Part shown: one piece after another, positions 33,513 through 42,729 of the stretch
How positions within the stretch are numbered: the stretch's first letter is position 1
Layout: every line of letters begins with the position of its first letter
Origin: Ruminococcus gauvreauii
Lineage (GTDB): Bacteria; Bacillota; Clostridia; Lachnospirales; Lachnospiraceae
Assembly (NCBI RefSeq): GCF_025151995.1
Contig: NZ_CP102290.1
Span: forward strand, 1,426,001-1,490,000
Reading direction: 5' to 3'
DNA: 64,000 nt
Notes under the pieces: model-generated
What the model saw: the letters and a program-made list of their open reading frames with translations, nothing else
Told to the model about the DNA's origin: nothing
The model's database searches: none
Position numbers and translations under genes: made by a program

Positions 33513-33556
33513 AGCAAAGCAGCGCATTGCCGCGATTGGCATTGCGCTGCTTTGCT
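33513..33556. repeat. Long hairpin overlapping the stop of the isomerase gene
   Basis: Arms 33513-33531 and 33538-33556 pair over 19 bp with a single mismatch. The structure begins inside the TAA of the lyxose isomerase gene. It lacks a T-run on the minus strand, so it may protect the 3' end of the long operon mRNA, or act as a weak terminator between the converging operon end and the MerR promoter region. Confidence 0.65.
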
Positions 33557-34233
33557 TATGCTGTCGGATACTCATTACATAACAGCCGATAAGGTGGTTC
33601 GTCCTCTTCGATCTTGGGAAAACGCCCCATCTCCTCATAAAACCGGTTGTCGGTGTTGTCATCATTACACATGGACACTTCCCCGATCAAAACGGCTCCT
33701 GTGCCCGGTTTCACATCAAAATCATGGTATTGGCGCGGCCACAGGGTAATACTTTCCCCGGGTTTTAGCTCCACGCCTGTGCCTGCCGGAACGTAATAAG
33801 AGCGTCCGTCTGCGTTGATCAGAACGTCCGTGGTGTCGAAAGAGTCGTCTTCCCTGCTGTTATACAGATGGATAATCAGCGTGCCGCCGCCGCGGTTGAT
33901 AATATCCTCACTCTTTTGCCAGTGGTAATGCATCGGCGAATGCTGCCCTTCCTTTAACATCAGCAGCTTTTCCGCGTACACCTTTTCGTATTTGGGATTG
34001 TTCTGATTGCCGTTGCGCAGTGTGATCAGTGCAAATCCCACCTTATCCCAGTCGCCAAGACCGTAGTCTGTAATATCCCACCCCATCATGTTATCTCTGA
34101 TCTCATCATACTCCTCATTTTTACAAGCCCAGTCTTCCGGTGTCCAGTGGCAAAAAGGCGGGAGTTCAAATTTATGTTCTCTGATCAAGTCTTCCATTTC
34201 CCTGATACATTGGTTAATTTTTGATCGTTTCAT
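33556..34233 (-). CDS. D-lyxose/D-mannose ketol-isomerase (cupin)
   Basis: A 225-aa cupin of the D-lyxose isomerase family. Metal ligands lie in HSPMHYHWQKSEDI (two His and Glu) and a later His in RQYHDFD. Members interconvert D-lyxose with D-xylulose and D-mannose with D-fructose. The ATG at 34233 follows AAAGGAAGG with good spacing; a GTG upstream overlaps the previous gene. As the last gene of an operon with an alpha-mannosidase, its natural job here is most simply conversion of released mannose to fructose. Confidence 0.9.
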   Translation of the reverse strand: MKRSKINQCIREMEDLIREHKFELPPFCHWTPEDWACKNEEYDEIRDNMMGWDITDYGLGDWDKVGFALITLRNGNQNNPKYEKVYAEKLLMLKEGQHSPMHYHWQKSEDIINRGGGTLIIHLYNSREDDSFDTTDVLINADGRSYYVPAGTGVELKPGESITLWPRQYHDFDVKPGTGAVLIGEVSMCNDDNTDNRFYEEMGRFPKIEEDEPPYRLLCNEYPTA

Positions 34234-34247
34234 GGCAGTCCTTCCTT

Positions 34248-35303
34248 TCACTCATTTCTTCCTGACCTTTGAATCATTGTCTTGTATCCTTCGATCTCCG
34301 AAGGATTTTCCAGAACTCTGAACCTTATAGTGATCTTCTCCTTTTCAAAAGGCTTCAGGATACGAAAATCCCGTTTTTTGGCATGATGCTCCCTGCCGTA
34401 CACGCTGGCATTAGCGGGCTCAAATCCGACCACATAATCACCGGGTGCCGTCGACTTCCATTCCATAAAGTATGGAAGCACCTTCTGATCATATTCACAG
34501 CAGACCGCGATCTGCCGTCCTTCATTTACCAGCATCGCCATGGTCTTTTGTTCCTGATCGCCATACAGCGCATGGATGTATACGCGTTCCTCCTGATGAT
34601 CCCGGGGCGCCTCCATTTGATCCCAGTCATCCATGTGACAGGCGGCTATCCCGTCGCGGGGAGTGGTGTTTTTCACCGGCAGGTAAATTCGTGCCGATTC
34701 ATCCACCAGCGGATACCCCATGTTAAAATGGTACAGGATCATCATCGGTTCATCCCGGAACGACTGGTTCTCGATCTCATCTTCAATCGTCACACAATTC
34801 TCCCCCAGGCAGGTGCTGATCTTCCTGCGAAGAACCAGATTTTCCCCGAAAAGCTCTGCCTGTCTCATCTCGGCGCTGATCCGCTGCACGTACCGACCGC
34901 CTTCCCACCCGGCATCTGCTGCCAGATGCTCGGCAGGGGTCGTGCGGATCCTCCCATGCATGGGGTATTCTTTGCCGTCCACGCAGGCGGGCGCACAGAT
35001 ATTGTCCAGACCGCTGGTGAAAAGCATTCCTCCCATGATGCTTCGCAGCGCCTCCGCGCCGTTGGTGTCATAATGCCCCCTGCCTTGCAGCCCCGGCTTT
35101 GAGAGAAAGTTAAGGTTCATTCCTTTATAAGAAAATTCCGCAATGTCCAGGCATTTGTCCGCCAGAAGGGTAAATCGCAGATCGCCGCTTTTTACATCAT
35201 AAGCCTTCATCCCGGCGGCACGTCCTTCTTCATACGTGACCGGCCGCACAAATGCCATCTGCTGCATGCTTCCGACATATCTCATGGTATCATATTTTTC
35301 CAT
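34248..35303 (-). CDS. DUF4432 / aldose 1-epimerase-like protein
   Basis: A 351-aa galactose-mutarotase-like beta-sandwich protein. The LADKCLDIAEFSYKG and MLFTSGLDNICAP segments are typical of DUF4432, and His residues in MHGRIR and MILYHFNMGYPLV are likely catalytic. By family it interconverts sugar anomers. The ATG at 35303 is 8 bases from the AAGGGAGTG site. It follows the GH38 gene by 24 bp and precedes the isomerase, so it would present the correct anomer of the released sugar to that enzyme. Confidence 0.87.
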   Translation of the reverse strand: MEKYDTMRYVGSMQQMAFVRPVTYEEGRAAGMKAYDVKSGDLRFTLLADKCLDIAEFSYKGMNLNFLSKPGLQGRGHYDTNGAEALRSIMGGMLFTSGLDNICAPACVDGKEYPMHGRIRTTPAEHLAADAGWEGGRYVQRISAEMRQAELFGENLVLRRKISTCLGENCVTIEDEIENQSFRDEPMMILYHFNMGYPLVDESARIYLPVKNTTPRDGIAACHMDDWDQMEAPRDHQEERVYIHALYGDQEQKTMAMLVNEGRQIAVCCEYDQKVLPYFMEWKSTAPGDYVVGFEPANASVYGREHHAKKRDFRILKPFEKEKITIRFRVLENPSEIEGYKTMIQRSGRNE

Positions 35304-35327
35304 CGCCCGCACACTCCCTTCTGGATA

Positions 35328-38300
35328 TTAAAACCATAACTTCACGGTACACAGCTCGAATGGCTTCAGCGATACCGGGACGGTGTCATCTGCCACCGGC
35401 TCTGCCAGATTTTCTTCCAGCAGATTACAGAGGGCATACTTCCGGATGCCGTAGTCTGAGGTGAGAGAAAGCCTGGTGCTTCCGCCCCTGCACTCATGCA
35501 TCCGAACCACGATGCAGTTCTCCTGCTCAGCCTTCTTCACGGCGTCGATGCAGATGGAATCCGAGTCAAAGTTAAGAATATTTCCGAGACCTTCCGCCTT
35601 TCTGCCCACAGCCACTTCCACCGGCTGGTTCAGTCTGACGCTCTCCTCGATCGTATCTCCTTCGGAAACCGTACCGCTGTGCGGCAGCAAAGCGTAGGTA
35701 AACTCATGAGATCCCATGTCGCACTCGGTATCCGGAAATTTTGTGCTCTTTAACATCGTCAGCTTCAGCGTGCTGTCTTTGGCGCTGTAGCCATATTTAC
35801 AGTCATTTAAAATGCTGACGCCGTAATTTGCTTCTGAGATATCGCCCCATTTATGCCCAACCACTTCAAACCGTGCCCAATCCCAGCTTGTGTTAAAGTG
35901 TGTCGGCCGCTCCACATGTCCGAACTGGATGTCATAAGACGCCTTCTGGCTTCTGACATTCAGCGGAAATGAAACCTTGAGCAGACGGTCCTTCTCATGC
36001 CAGTCTGCTTTCGTCCAAAAATCAATCCTGCGGCTGTCACGGTAGACGATCATCTCCCGGACGAATACCGACTTGTTGTACGTATGCACAAAGCGGATCA
36101 CACAGCGCAGCGCCCCGCATTCCACCAGTTTCGGTTCCTCCGCCAGTACCGCTGTCTCCCTTTTTTGCATGTAATAAATATCAATATCCCAGTTGTCATG
36201 ATTCATCGGCTTGTCTTCATATAGCTCCAGGACATTTCCTGTCCCGGCAAGGACCTCACGTTCGTTCTCTTTGTCATAGACGTAGGACAGGTATCCTTCC
36301 TCATTCCACGCAACCTGATAGAACGGTGTTTCCACACGCCCCTGTTTCAGGTCAACCGCAAAGGTCTCCGGCTCCAAATCTGCCTCCCCATCCGGACAAA
36401 AAGTAATCGTCCGTGCCGACAGCGGCGCAAGCTTGGTCTCGATCAGCCACCCGCCTTCTGTCCTCTGAGCCGGAAGCTTTTGTCCGTCACTGTCATAGAA
36501 GCTTCCTTCTTCGGACACCGGCAGCGGTGTGAGATCCCTGCGCCAAAAGCTGCAGGGATTCAAGCAGGTGAAGGCTCCGTCTTCTCCGTTCACCAGCATG
36601 TCAAGTGCCGGGGCATTGATTTCCCGAAGACTTGCCGCCGCTTTTTCGTACGCCGCGATCGAATCTTCATAGACTTCCCTGATGGAAGAACCGGGAATAA
36701 TATCATGAAACTGATGCAGCAGCACACATCGCCATATCTGTTTCAGCTCCCGCTGCGGATATTCCCCTCCCTTTAAAAAGGCAAGCGCCGAAAGCCATTC
36801 GCTGTTAAATAATCCAAATTCCAGTTTTCGGTTGAACTTCTTATTCGCCGCCTGAGAGGTATAGGTTCCTCTGTGATATTCAAAATACAGCTCCCCGTCC
36901 CAGGTATGTACATACTGGTCGGCCGTATCCACCTTCTCGTGGAGACGGTCGAAAAAAGCTCCCGCCGTGGAATTCTTTACATTCGGCAATCCCGGCAGCT
37001 TATCCATAACCCGCCGCATTTTCAGCATATTGCGGTTAACTCCGCCGCCGCCGTCGCCGTAACCATAGCTGATCAGCGTCTCGTTGCTGAGCGCTTTATC
37101 CTTGAATTTATACCAGCTGCCGATCACTGTCCGCGGAGACAGCAGACCGTTGTATGTGGAATACAACCGGTCAAATGAATGTCCTTCATTCGGCGTCGTG
37201 ATAAAATACGTCAGGATTTCGCTGCCGTCCAGTCCGCGCCATTTGAACAAATCATGCGGAATTGCATTATATTGGTTCCAGCTGATCTTGGTGGTCATAA
37301 ATGTTTTGATATTGCACTGCTTTAAAATCTGCGGCAGCGCGCTACTGTACCCAAAGACATCCGGCAGCCATAAATGCCGGCAGGAAACACCGAATTCTTC
37401 TTTGAAAAATAAAATCCCTTCGGTCAGCTGACGCACAAGCGCCTCTCCCGAGGAAATATTGCAGTCGGCCTCCACCCACATCGCGCCGTCTACTTCCCAT
37501 TTCTTTTCCTTCACCCGCTCTTTAATGCTCTCGTAAAGCTCCGGTGCATCATTTTTTATGTATTGATATAACTGCGCCTGCGTCTGCAGAAACAGAAAAT
37601 CGTCAAATTCTTCCATCAGACGCAGCACCGTGGCAAAGGAACGCTGTGCCTTCTCGCGGGTATGCTTTAGCCGCCACAGCCATGCCACATCGATATGCGT
37701 ATGTCCCACTGCATTTACGGTCACATCGCTGTGCTTCTCCATTTTTTCAAGAGATTCCATAAGCTGTGAGAGTGCTGTCCCGATGGTGTCGTAGAATTTA
37801 TCGTCGTCCCAGTTGATAAACCGGTACGCATGGTCGAGCGCCGCCATCAGCTGATGCTTTTCCGTATCTGTATCAGGAAGCAGCTTCAGCGTCTTGTAGA
37901 TCGCCTTGGAATAATAATAAAATTCGTCGGTGGGCAGATGAAGGTAGCCGATCTCGGCGCGCCTGACCTTGTGGAACTGCTCCTTTTTCGGGCCTCCGCC
38001 TTCAAGCCCGGTCCACAGTAAGAAGGTAAGCTTTGCCTCCTGTCCCGCCAGGGAATCGAAAATCACATCCTTGTGGTTGGAATCAACGCCCTGGTACCGC
38101 TCACCATTCACATACAACAGTGATTCGAACCCGCTGTTGTGCCCCTCGCCGGTGATTCCAAAGTCAAATACACCTGCAACCTGACAGTCTGCCTTCGCCC
38201 GCGGAAGCCGAACCACCTTCTGCATCCACAGATAACGGTCGCGGCCGATAAAATCATCGCCGATATGAAGTTCAAATCCCCGGATCTCTTCCGGCGGTGT

Positions 38301-38429
38301 TTTGTATACATCATCTTTATCCAGATGGCCTTCCATCGCCGACATGGTGTCTAACGAAACCATGTCCCGATACCGGAACGCCTCCAGCTGCCGGGTCCTT
38401 GCCTCCAGCTTTTCAACAGTAAAAAACAT
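35328..38429 (-). CDS. Alpha-mannosidase, glycoside hydrolase family 38
   Basis: A 1033-aa enzyme of normal GH38 length. The zinc-binding motif is HTHIDVAWLW (His245, Asp247) and the catalytic nucleophile is Asp357 in LWLPDVFGYS. The N-terminal beta domain (1-230) and the C-terminal beta domains (about 650-1033) are present. No signal peptide is seen, so it acts in the cytoplasm. GH38 removes alpha-linked mannose with retention. It sits between a sulfatase and sugar-processing genes in the same operon. ATG after GGAGGAG. Confidence 0.96.
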   Translation of the reverse strand: MFFTVEKLEARTRQLEAFRYRDMVSLDTMSAMEGHLDKDDVYKTPPEEIRGFELHIGDDFIGRDRYLWMQKVVRLPRAKADCQVAGVFDFGITGEGHNSGFESLLYVNGERYQGVDSNHKDVIFDSLAGQEAKLTFLLWTGLEGGGPKKEQFHKVRRAEIGYLHLPTDEFYYYSKAIYKTLKLLPDTDTEKHQLMAALDHAYRFINWDDDKFYDTIGTALSQLMESLEKMEKHSDVTVNAVGHTHIDVAWLWRLKHTREKAQRSFATVLRLMEEFDDFLFLQTQAQLYQYIKNDAPELYESIKERVKEKKWEVDGAMWVEADCNISSGEALVRQLTEGILFFKEEFGVSCRHLWLPDVFGYSSALPQILKQCNIKTFMTTKISWNQYNAIPHDLFKWRGLDGSEILTYFITTPNEGHSFDRLYSTYNGLLSPRTVIGSWYKFKDKALSNETLISYGYGDGGGGVNRNMLKMRRVMDKLPGLPNVKNSTAGAFFDRLHEKVDTADQYVHTWDGELYFEYHRGTYTSQAANKKFNRKLEFGLFNSEWLSALAFLKGGEYPQRELKQIWRCVLLHQFHDIIPGSSIREVYEDSIAAYEKAAASLREINAPALDMLVNGEDGAFTCLNPCSFWRRDLTPLPVSEEGSFYDSDGQKLPAQRTEGGWLIETKLAPLSARTITFCPDGEADLEPETFAVDLKQGRVETPFYQVAWNEEGYLSYVYDKENEREVLAGTGNVLELYEDKPMNHDNWDIDIYYMQKRETAVLAEEPKLVECGALRCVIRFVHTYNKSVFVREMIVYRDSRRIDFWTKADWHEKDRLLKVSFPLNVRSQKASYDIQFGHVERPTHFNTSWDWARFEVVGHKWGDISEANYGVSILNDCKYGYSAKDSTLKLTMLKSTKFPDTECDMGSHEFTYALLPHSGTVSEGDTIEESVRLNQPVEVAVGRKAEGLGNILNFDSDSICIDAVKKAEQENCIVVRMHECRGGSTRLSLTSDYGIRKYALCNLLEENLAEPVADDTVPVSLKPFELCTVKLWF

Positions 38430-38462
38430 CCTTTTCTCCTCCAGTCACGCCTGAACCTTTCG

Positions 38463-39818
38463 TTACGTCAGACTCTTATAACGGCCGGCAAACTTTTCAT
38501 CCCAGTTACGCTCCAGATTCTCCCGCCATGAAATGGCTGCGTTTTTCAGCCTTTCTGTGATTTCCGGATACTGCCCGGCAATGTTGTGTGTCTCTCCCGG
38601 ATCACCGGCCAGATCTGACAGGAAGATTTCATCCTGCGGCGCTTCCGATTCCACCAGCTGCCCGTTTAATACCAGTTTATAGTTCCCTTCCCGGACGGCA
38701 GTCTGTCCCTCCATCTCCCAGAAGATCTGGTCATGGACGTGGTCTGCACCGGTCGTGAGAAGCGTTGTCAGGTCCGACCCGTCCAGCGTATACTCCGCCG
38801 CATCGCCGCCTGCCAGATTCAGCAGCGTCGGGAACAGATCCATCGCCGCCACCGGCTCCTCGATAATCTGGTTTCTTTTGATTCCTGCCGGATACGAGAT
38901 AAGCGCCGGAACCCTGATGCCGCCCTCAAAGAGGCTGAATTTGTGTCCCTTGAAGCCTCCTGTCTGCCCGCCGTAGTAGGGATCGCCGCAGCCGTCCATG
39001 AAGTTTCTCGATTCTCTCGACGGACCGTTGTCACTTTGGAAATAAATGATCGTATCTTCATAGATGCCCTGGCGCTTCAATTCATTTACAATATCACCGA
39101 TGCCGTCGTCGACTGCCGCGATCATCGCCGCCATCACCTGCCTGTCCCACGGAAGATGGGCAAATCTGTCCATGTACTCCTGCGGCGCATGCATCGGATA
39201 ATGCGGGGCATTGTAGCCAAGATAGATCATAAACGGGTCGGTGTCGGATGCGTGCTCCCGAATATATTTTACGGTTTTCCTGGTTGCCATCTCCGTAAAA
39301 TATTCGCCGTTTTGATACACTTCCCGGTCATTTTCCCAGAGATCATGTGTAGGATCACACCCCCCGTCACTCATGCCATAGTAAAAAATGTGTGAATAAT
39401 AGTCGATGCACCCCGCCATAAAGCCGTAAAAATAGTCGAATCCGTTATCCCACGGACGGCAACCTTCTTTTAATCCCAGATGCCACTTTCCGATCAGAGC
39501 CGTGCTGTATCCGGATTCTTTCAGTGCCGCTGCGATCGTCGGTGTCTCCTTCGTCAGCCCGGTAGCTTTCCGGTGTCCGGCGAGGATCGCCCTTACGCCT
39601 GCATTTCCCGGATATCTTCCCGTCAGCAGGGACGCTCTGGACGGAGAGCACACCGGACTGCCCGCATACATGCTTTTAAATAATGCCCCTTCCGATGCGA
39701 GGCTGTCGATATTCGGAGTGACAAAATCCGTGCTTCCCATGCAGGATAAATCACCGTATCCCTGGTCATCCGTCATGATCATGATCACATTGGGACGTTT
39801 CTTTACAGACTGATTCAT
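38463..39818 (-). CDS. Type I sulfatase (formylglycine-dependent)
   Basis: A 451-aa S1-family sulfatase. The metal-binding pair Asp17-Asp18 lies in IMTDDQGYGD, and the modification site is Cys57 in CSPSRASLLTGR, a Cys-type site matured by an anaerobic radical-SAM enzyme (anSME), not seen in this window. The downstream GKWHLG motif is intact. There is no signal peptide, so it should act in the cytoplasm on imported sulfated sugars. Its start overlaps the ATPase stop by one base (TAATG). It is followed by the GH38 gene. Substrate specificity is not readable; 6-sulfo-hexose or GlcNAc-6-sulfate are possible. Confidence 0.94.
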   Translation of the reverse strand: MNQSVKKRPNVIMIMTDDQGYGDLSCMGSTDFVTPNIDSLASEGALFKSMYAGSPVCSPSRASLLTGRYPGNAGVRAILAGHRKATGLTKETPTIAAALKESGYSTALIGKWHLGLKEGCRPWDNGFDYFYGFMAGCIDYYSHIFYYGMSDGGCDPTHDLWENDREVYQNGEYFTEMATRKTVKYIREHASDTDPFMIYLGYNAPHYPMHAPQEYMDRFAHLPWDRQVMAAMIAAVDDGIGDIVNELKRQGIYEDTIIYFQSDNGPSRESRNFMDGCGDPYYGGQTGGFKGHKFSLFEGGIRVPALISYPAGIKRNQIIEEPVAAMDLFPTLLNLAGGDAAEYTLDGSDLTTLLTTGADHVHDQIFWEMEGQTAVREGNYKLVLNGQLVESEAPQDEIFLSDLAGDPGETHNIAGQYPEITERLKNAAISWRENLERNWDEKFAGRYKSLT

Positions 39819-40840
39819 TACTCTTCTCCTCCTTCTGCCTGATACATCTTGATATCACAAAGGGCTTTTGCCCGGTCATGTTCTCCCTCGTAGAGGAAGC
39901 ATTTGACCTGCCGTCCCCCTATCTGAATGTTATCCGGCTGCTGTGTTCTGCATTTTTCAGTTGCCTTTGGGCATCTTCCTGCGAACATGCAGCATTCTTT
40001 GGTCGATGTCAGATCCGGCAGCTCCTCTTTCGCATAGATATCCACGATCTCCTCCCGGAATGGTTCCGGTGTACTGCCGAGCAAAAGCACCGTATACGGA
40101 TGGTACGGTTCTCTGATAATCTCGTCGATCGCGCCGTACTCCACACAGTTTCCGGCGTACATGACCGCGATGTGATCCGCCATATACCTGGCGGAGGCAA
40201 GGTTATGCGTGATATACAGCATGGTCAGCGCCTTCTTTTCCTTCAGCTCAAGAAGCAGGTTCATAATGTCGATACCGATGGATACATCCAGCATCGATGT
40301 CGGTTCATCGGCGACGATAATGGACGGATCGACCGCCAGCGCTCTGGCAATAACAATTCTCTGGCGCTGTCCGCCTGAGAGCTGGGAAGGATGTTTTTCC
40401 ATGAAGTCCCTGGCGGGCGTCAGTCCGACAAGCTCCATCAGCTCCACTACTTTATCCGTGACCTGCTCGCCGGACAGGCTGCTGTTGTGCAGAGTGATCG
40501 AGCGCCCGATGATGTTCTTGATCGTGTGCGCCGGATTCAGGGAACCAAACGGATCCTGGAAGATCATCTGTATCTTGCTTCGCAGCTTCTTTTTGTCCTG
40601 TACACTTTTATAAGAGGATAAATTAACGCCGTCAATGAGCACCTCACCGTCCGTCAGGTCGTAAAGTCCCATCAGAAGCTTTGCCAGCGTCGTCTTGCCG
40701 CACCCGGATTCGCCCACAACCGCCAGGGTCGTCCCCTGTTCGATGGTAAAGCTGACGTCATTGACCGCTTTTAAATATTTTTTCTCAAACATTTTTCCCG
40801 GCAGCAAAAAATGCTTTTTTACATTTTTAAATTCTATCAT
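39818..40840 (-). CDS. Dipeptide/oligosaccharide ABC transporter ATPase (DppF-like)
   Basis: A 340-aa ATPase with Walker A GESGCGKTT, signature LSGGQRQRI, Walker B IIVADEPTSMLD and the oligopeptide-type C-terminal extension with a cysteine cluster (CCMFAGRCP, EKC). The ATG at 40840 overlaps the stop of the partner ATPase by 4 bases; a 54-base longer frame lies inside that gene. It forms the nucleotide-binding heterodimer with 40837-41832. Confidence 0.93.
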   Translation of the reverse strand: MIEFKNVKKHFLLPGKMFEKKYLKAVNDVSFTIEQGTTLAVVGESGCGKTTLAKLLMGLYDLTDGEVLIDGVNLSSYKSVQDKKKLRSKIQMIFQDPFGSLNPAHTIKNIIGRSITLHNSSLSGEQVTDKVVELMELVGLTPARDFMEKHPSQLSGGQRQRIVIARALAVDPSIIVADEPTSMLDVSIGIDIMNLLLELKEKKALTMLYITHNLASARYMADHIAVMYAGNCVEYGAIDEIIREPYHPYTVLLLGSTPEPFREEIVDIYAKEELPDLTSTKECCMFAGRCPKATEKCRTQQPDNIQIGGRQVKCFLYEGEHDRAKALCDIKMYQAEGGEE

Positions 40841-41832
40841 GCTTTTTGGGCCCCTTTCCCGCTGACTTCTTTTTCGGCATTGTGGCAGGCACAAAACCAG
40901 TGCGCGCCGATTTCCTTAAATTCCGGCTGTTCCTGCCGGCACTTATCACACTTTTCGGCACACCGCTCATAAAAAAGACACCCTTCTGGCGGTGTAATCA
41001 GATCCGGAACACTGCCCGGAATCCCGGTAAGCCGCACTTTTTCACCCAGCAGTGACGGGAATGCTTTCAGCAGCCCTCTTGTGTAGGGATGTGCCGCATG
41101 GTGCAGCAGGTTTTCGACCGGAGATACCTCCATCATCCTGCCGGCATACATGATACCGATCCGGTCGCACATTTCCAGCATCAGAGGCAAGTCATGTGTG
41201 ATAAACATAATGGAAAATCCCATCTTTTCTTTCAGTTCTGTGATCTTTCGGATAATATTGTACTGCACTACGACGTCAAGGGCAGTCGTCGGCTCATCAA
41301 AGATGATCAGGTCCGGACGCAGCGCCAGCGCCATCGCAATCACGACCCTTTGCCTCATCCCGCCGGAAAGTTCGTGAGGATATGCATTCAGCCGGTCCGC
41401 GTTGATGTTTACCATCGCCACAAGCTCTTTCAGCCTCGCCTCCAGCTCTGGTTTTGTTACTTTCTCGTGAGCCAGGATTGCATCGGCGAGCTGGCTTTTT
41501 ATGGTTACCACCGGATTCAGGTTGTTCATCGCACTCTGGAGTACCATCGATGTCTTTTCCCAGCGAAACAGCCGCAGCTCCTCCGGCTGGAACATCAGCA
41601 CATTTTTTCCGTTAAAATTAATCTCGCCCTGAGGAATCGTCGCGGCGCCTTTTAAAAGCTGCATAATCGAGAATGCCACCGTGGATTTTCCGCAGCCGCT
41701 TTCCCCCGCCAGTCCAAAAAACTCACCTCTTCTTATGTGAAAGCTGACGTCAGTCACCGCGTGGACCTGTCCCCTGTCCGCCTTATATTCGATACTCAGA
41801 TTTTTGACTGAAAGTACATGTTCGTTACTCAT
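40837..41832 (-). CDS. Dipeptide/oligosaccharide ABC transporter ATPase (DppD-like)
   Basis: A 331-aa ATPase with Walker A GESGCGKST, signature LSGGMRQRV, Walker B LIIFDEPTTALD and a C-terminal Cys cluster (CLFYERCAEKCDKC) typical of the Dpp/Opp subfamily. In many gut bacteria this subfamily carries oligosaccharides rather than peptides. The genes around it here (sulfatase, mannosidase) favour a glycan. Confidence 0.93.
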   Translation of the reverse strand: MSNEHVLSVKNLSIEYKADRGQVHAVTDVSFHIRRGEFFGLAGESGCGKSTVAFSIMQLLKGAATIPQGEINFNGKNVLMFQPEELRLFRWEKTSMVLQSAMNNLNPVVTIKSQLADAILAHEKVTKPELEARLKELVAMVNINADRLNAYPHELSGGMRQRVVIAMALALRPDLIIFDEPTTALDVVVQYNIIRKITELKEKMGFSIMFITHDLPLMLEMCDRIGIMYAGRMMEVSPVENLLHHAAHPYTRGLLKAFPSLLGEKVRLTGIPGSVPDLITPPEGCLFYERCAEKCDKCRQEQPEFKEIGAHWFCACHNAEKEVSGKGAQKA

Positions 41833-41845
41833 AGCATTAACTCCT

Positions 41846-42718
41846 TTACAGTTTTACGGAACCGCCTCTGTCCCCGGCATAGATATCAAGGAATGAATTT
41901 CCGATCAGCATAAAGCTATATCCCAGAGTGCCGATGCAGAGTCCCGGCGGTATCATCCACCACCAGGCGTTATAGATCATTGCCGCATTGTCAAAGGCCA
42001 CTGACAGCATACGCCCCCAGCTGATCACATCCGGTGCGCCGATTCCCAGGAAGCTCAAAGAGGCCTCCGTCAGCATTGACGTTGTGATAACCATAACCAT
42101 ATTTGCCGTGACTACCGGCAGGATATTTGGCAGGATTTCCCGTATCATAATCTCGAAATCTCCCATCCCCAGGGATTTCGCTGCATCCACATAGTCTCTT
42201 TTAGCCTCTGAGAGGGTCTGGCTTCTGATGCTTCGGGCCATCCACAGCCAGCTGAGCCCTCCGATCACGACGATCGTACTCCACACCGTCATTCCGTCAA
42301 GCAGTGAAGCGATGACAATCATCAATGCAAGAGTCGGGATAACCAGCAGCACGTCGACAAACCGCATCAGCACTTCGCTGACTCCGCCGCCCTTGTACCC
42401 GGACAACAGTCCGACAAAGATACCGACCAGACTGGTCAGAAGTCCCGCCAGGATACCTACCATCATGGTGATCCTGGTACCATATACCACCTGGGAAAAG
42501 ATGTCCTGCCCGTAGCTGTTTACGCCCAGCAGGTGCTTCATCGACGGCGCCTCCCACGGTATGAACTCGATGGAGTTCGGATCATAAGGTGCGATCACCG
42601 GCGCAAAAATCGCTACAAGAGCGAAGAAAATCAGTATTCCGATGCCGATCTTTGCCTTGGTATTTCTCAGAATATACTTTTGCAGCACAGCATACGTTTC
42701 CGAATGTTTTCTTTTCAT
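41846..42718 (-). CDS. Dipeptide/oligosaccharide ABC transporter permease (DppC-like)
   Basis: A 290-aa integral membrane protein with an N-terminal anchor helix (residues 20-45), the EAA-type coupling loop near AKSLGMGDFEIMIREILPNI and five further helices. It pairs with the DppB-like permease to form the channel. ATG after AGGAGGAAG; 11 bp after the DppB-like gene. Confidence 0.94.
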   Translation of the reverse strand: MKRKHSETYAVLQKYILRNTKAKIGIGILIFFALVAIFAPVIAPYDPNSIEFIPWEAPSMKHLLGVNSYGQDIFSQVVYGTRITMMVGILAGLLTSLVGIFVGLLSGYKGGGVSEVLMRFVDVLLVIPTLALMIVIASLLDGMTVWSTIVVIGGLSWLWMARSIRSQTLSEAKRDYVDAAKSLGMGDFEIMIREILPNILPVVTANMVMVITTSMLTEASLSFLGIGAPDVISWGRMLSVAFDNAAMIYNAWWWMIPPGLCIGTLGYSFMLIGNSFLDIYAGDRGGSVKL

Positions 42719-42729
42719 TGTGCTTCCTC

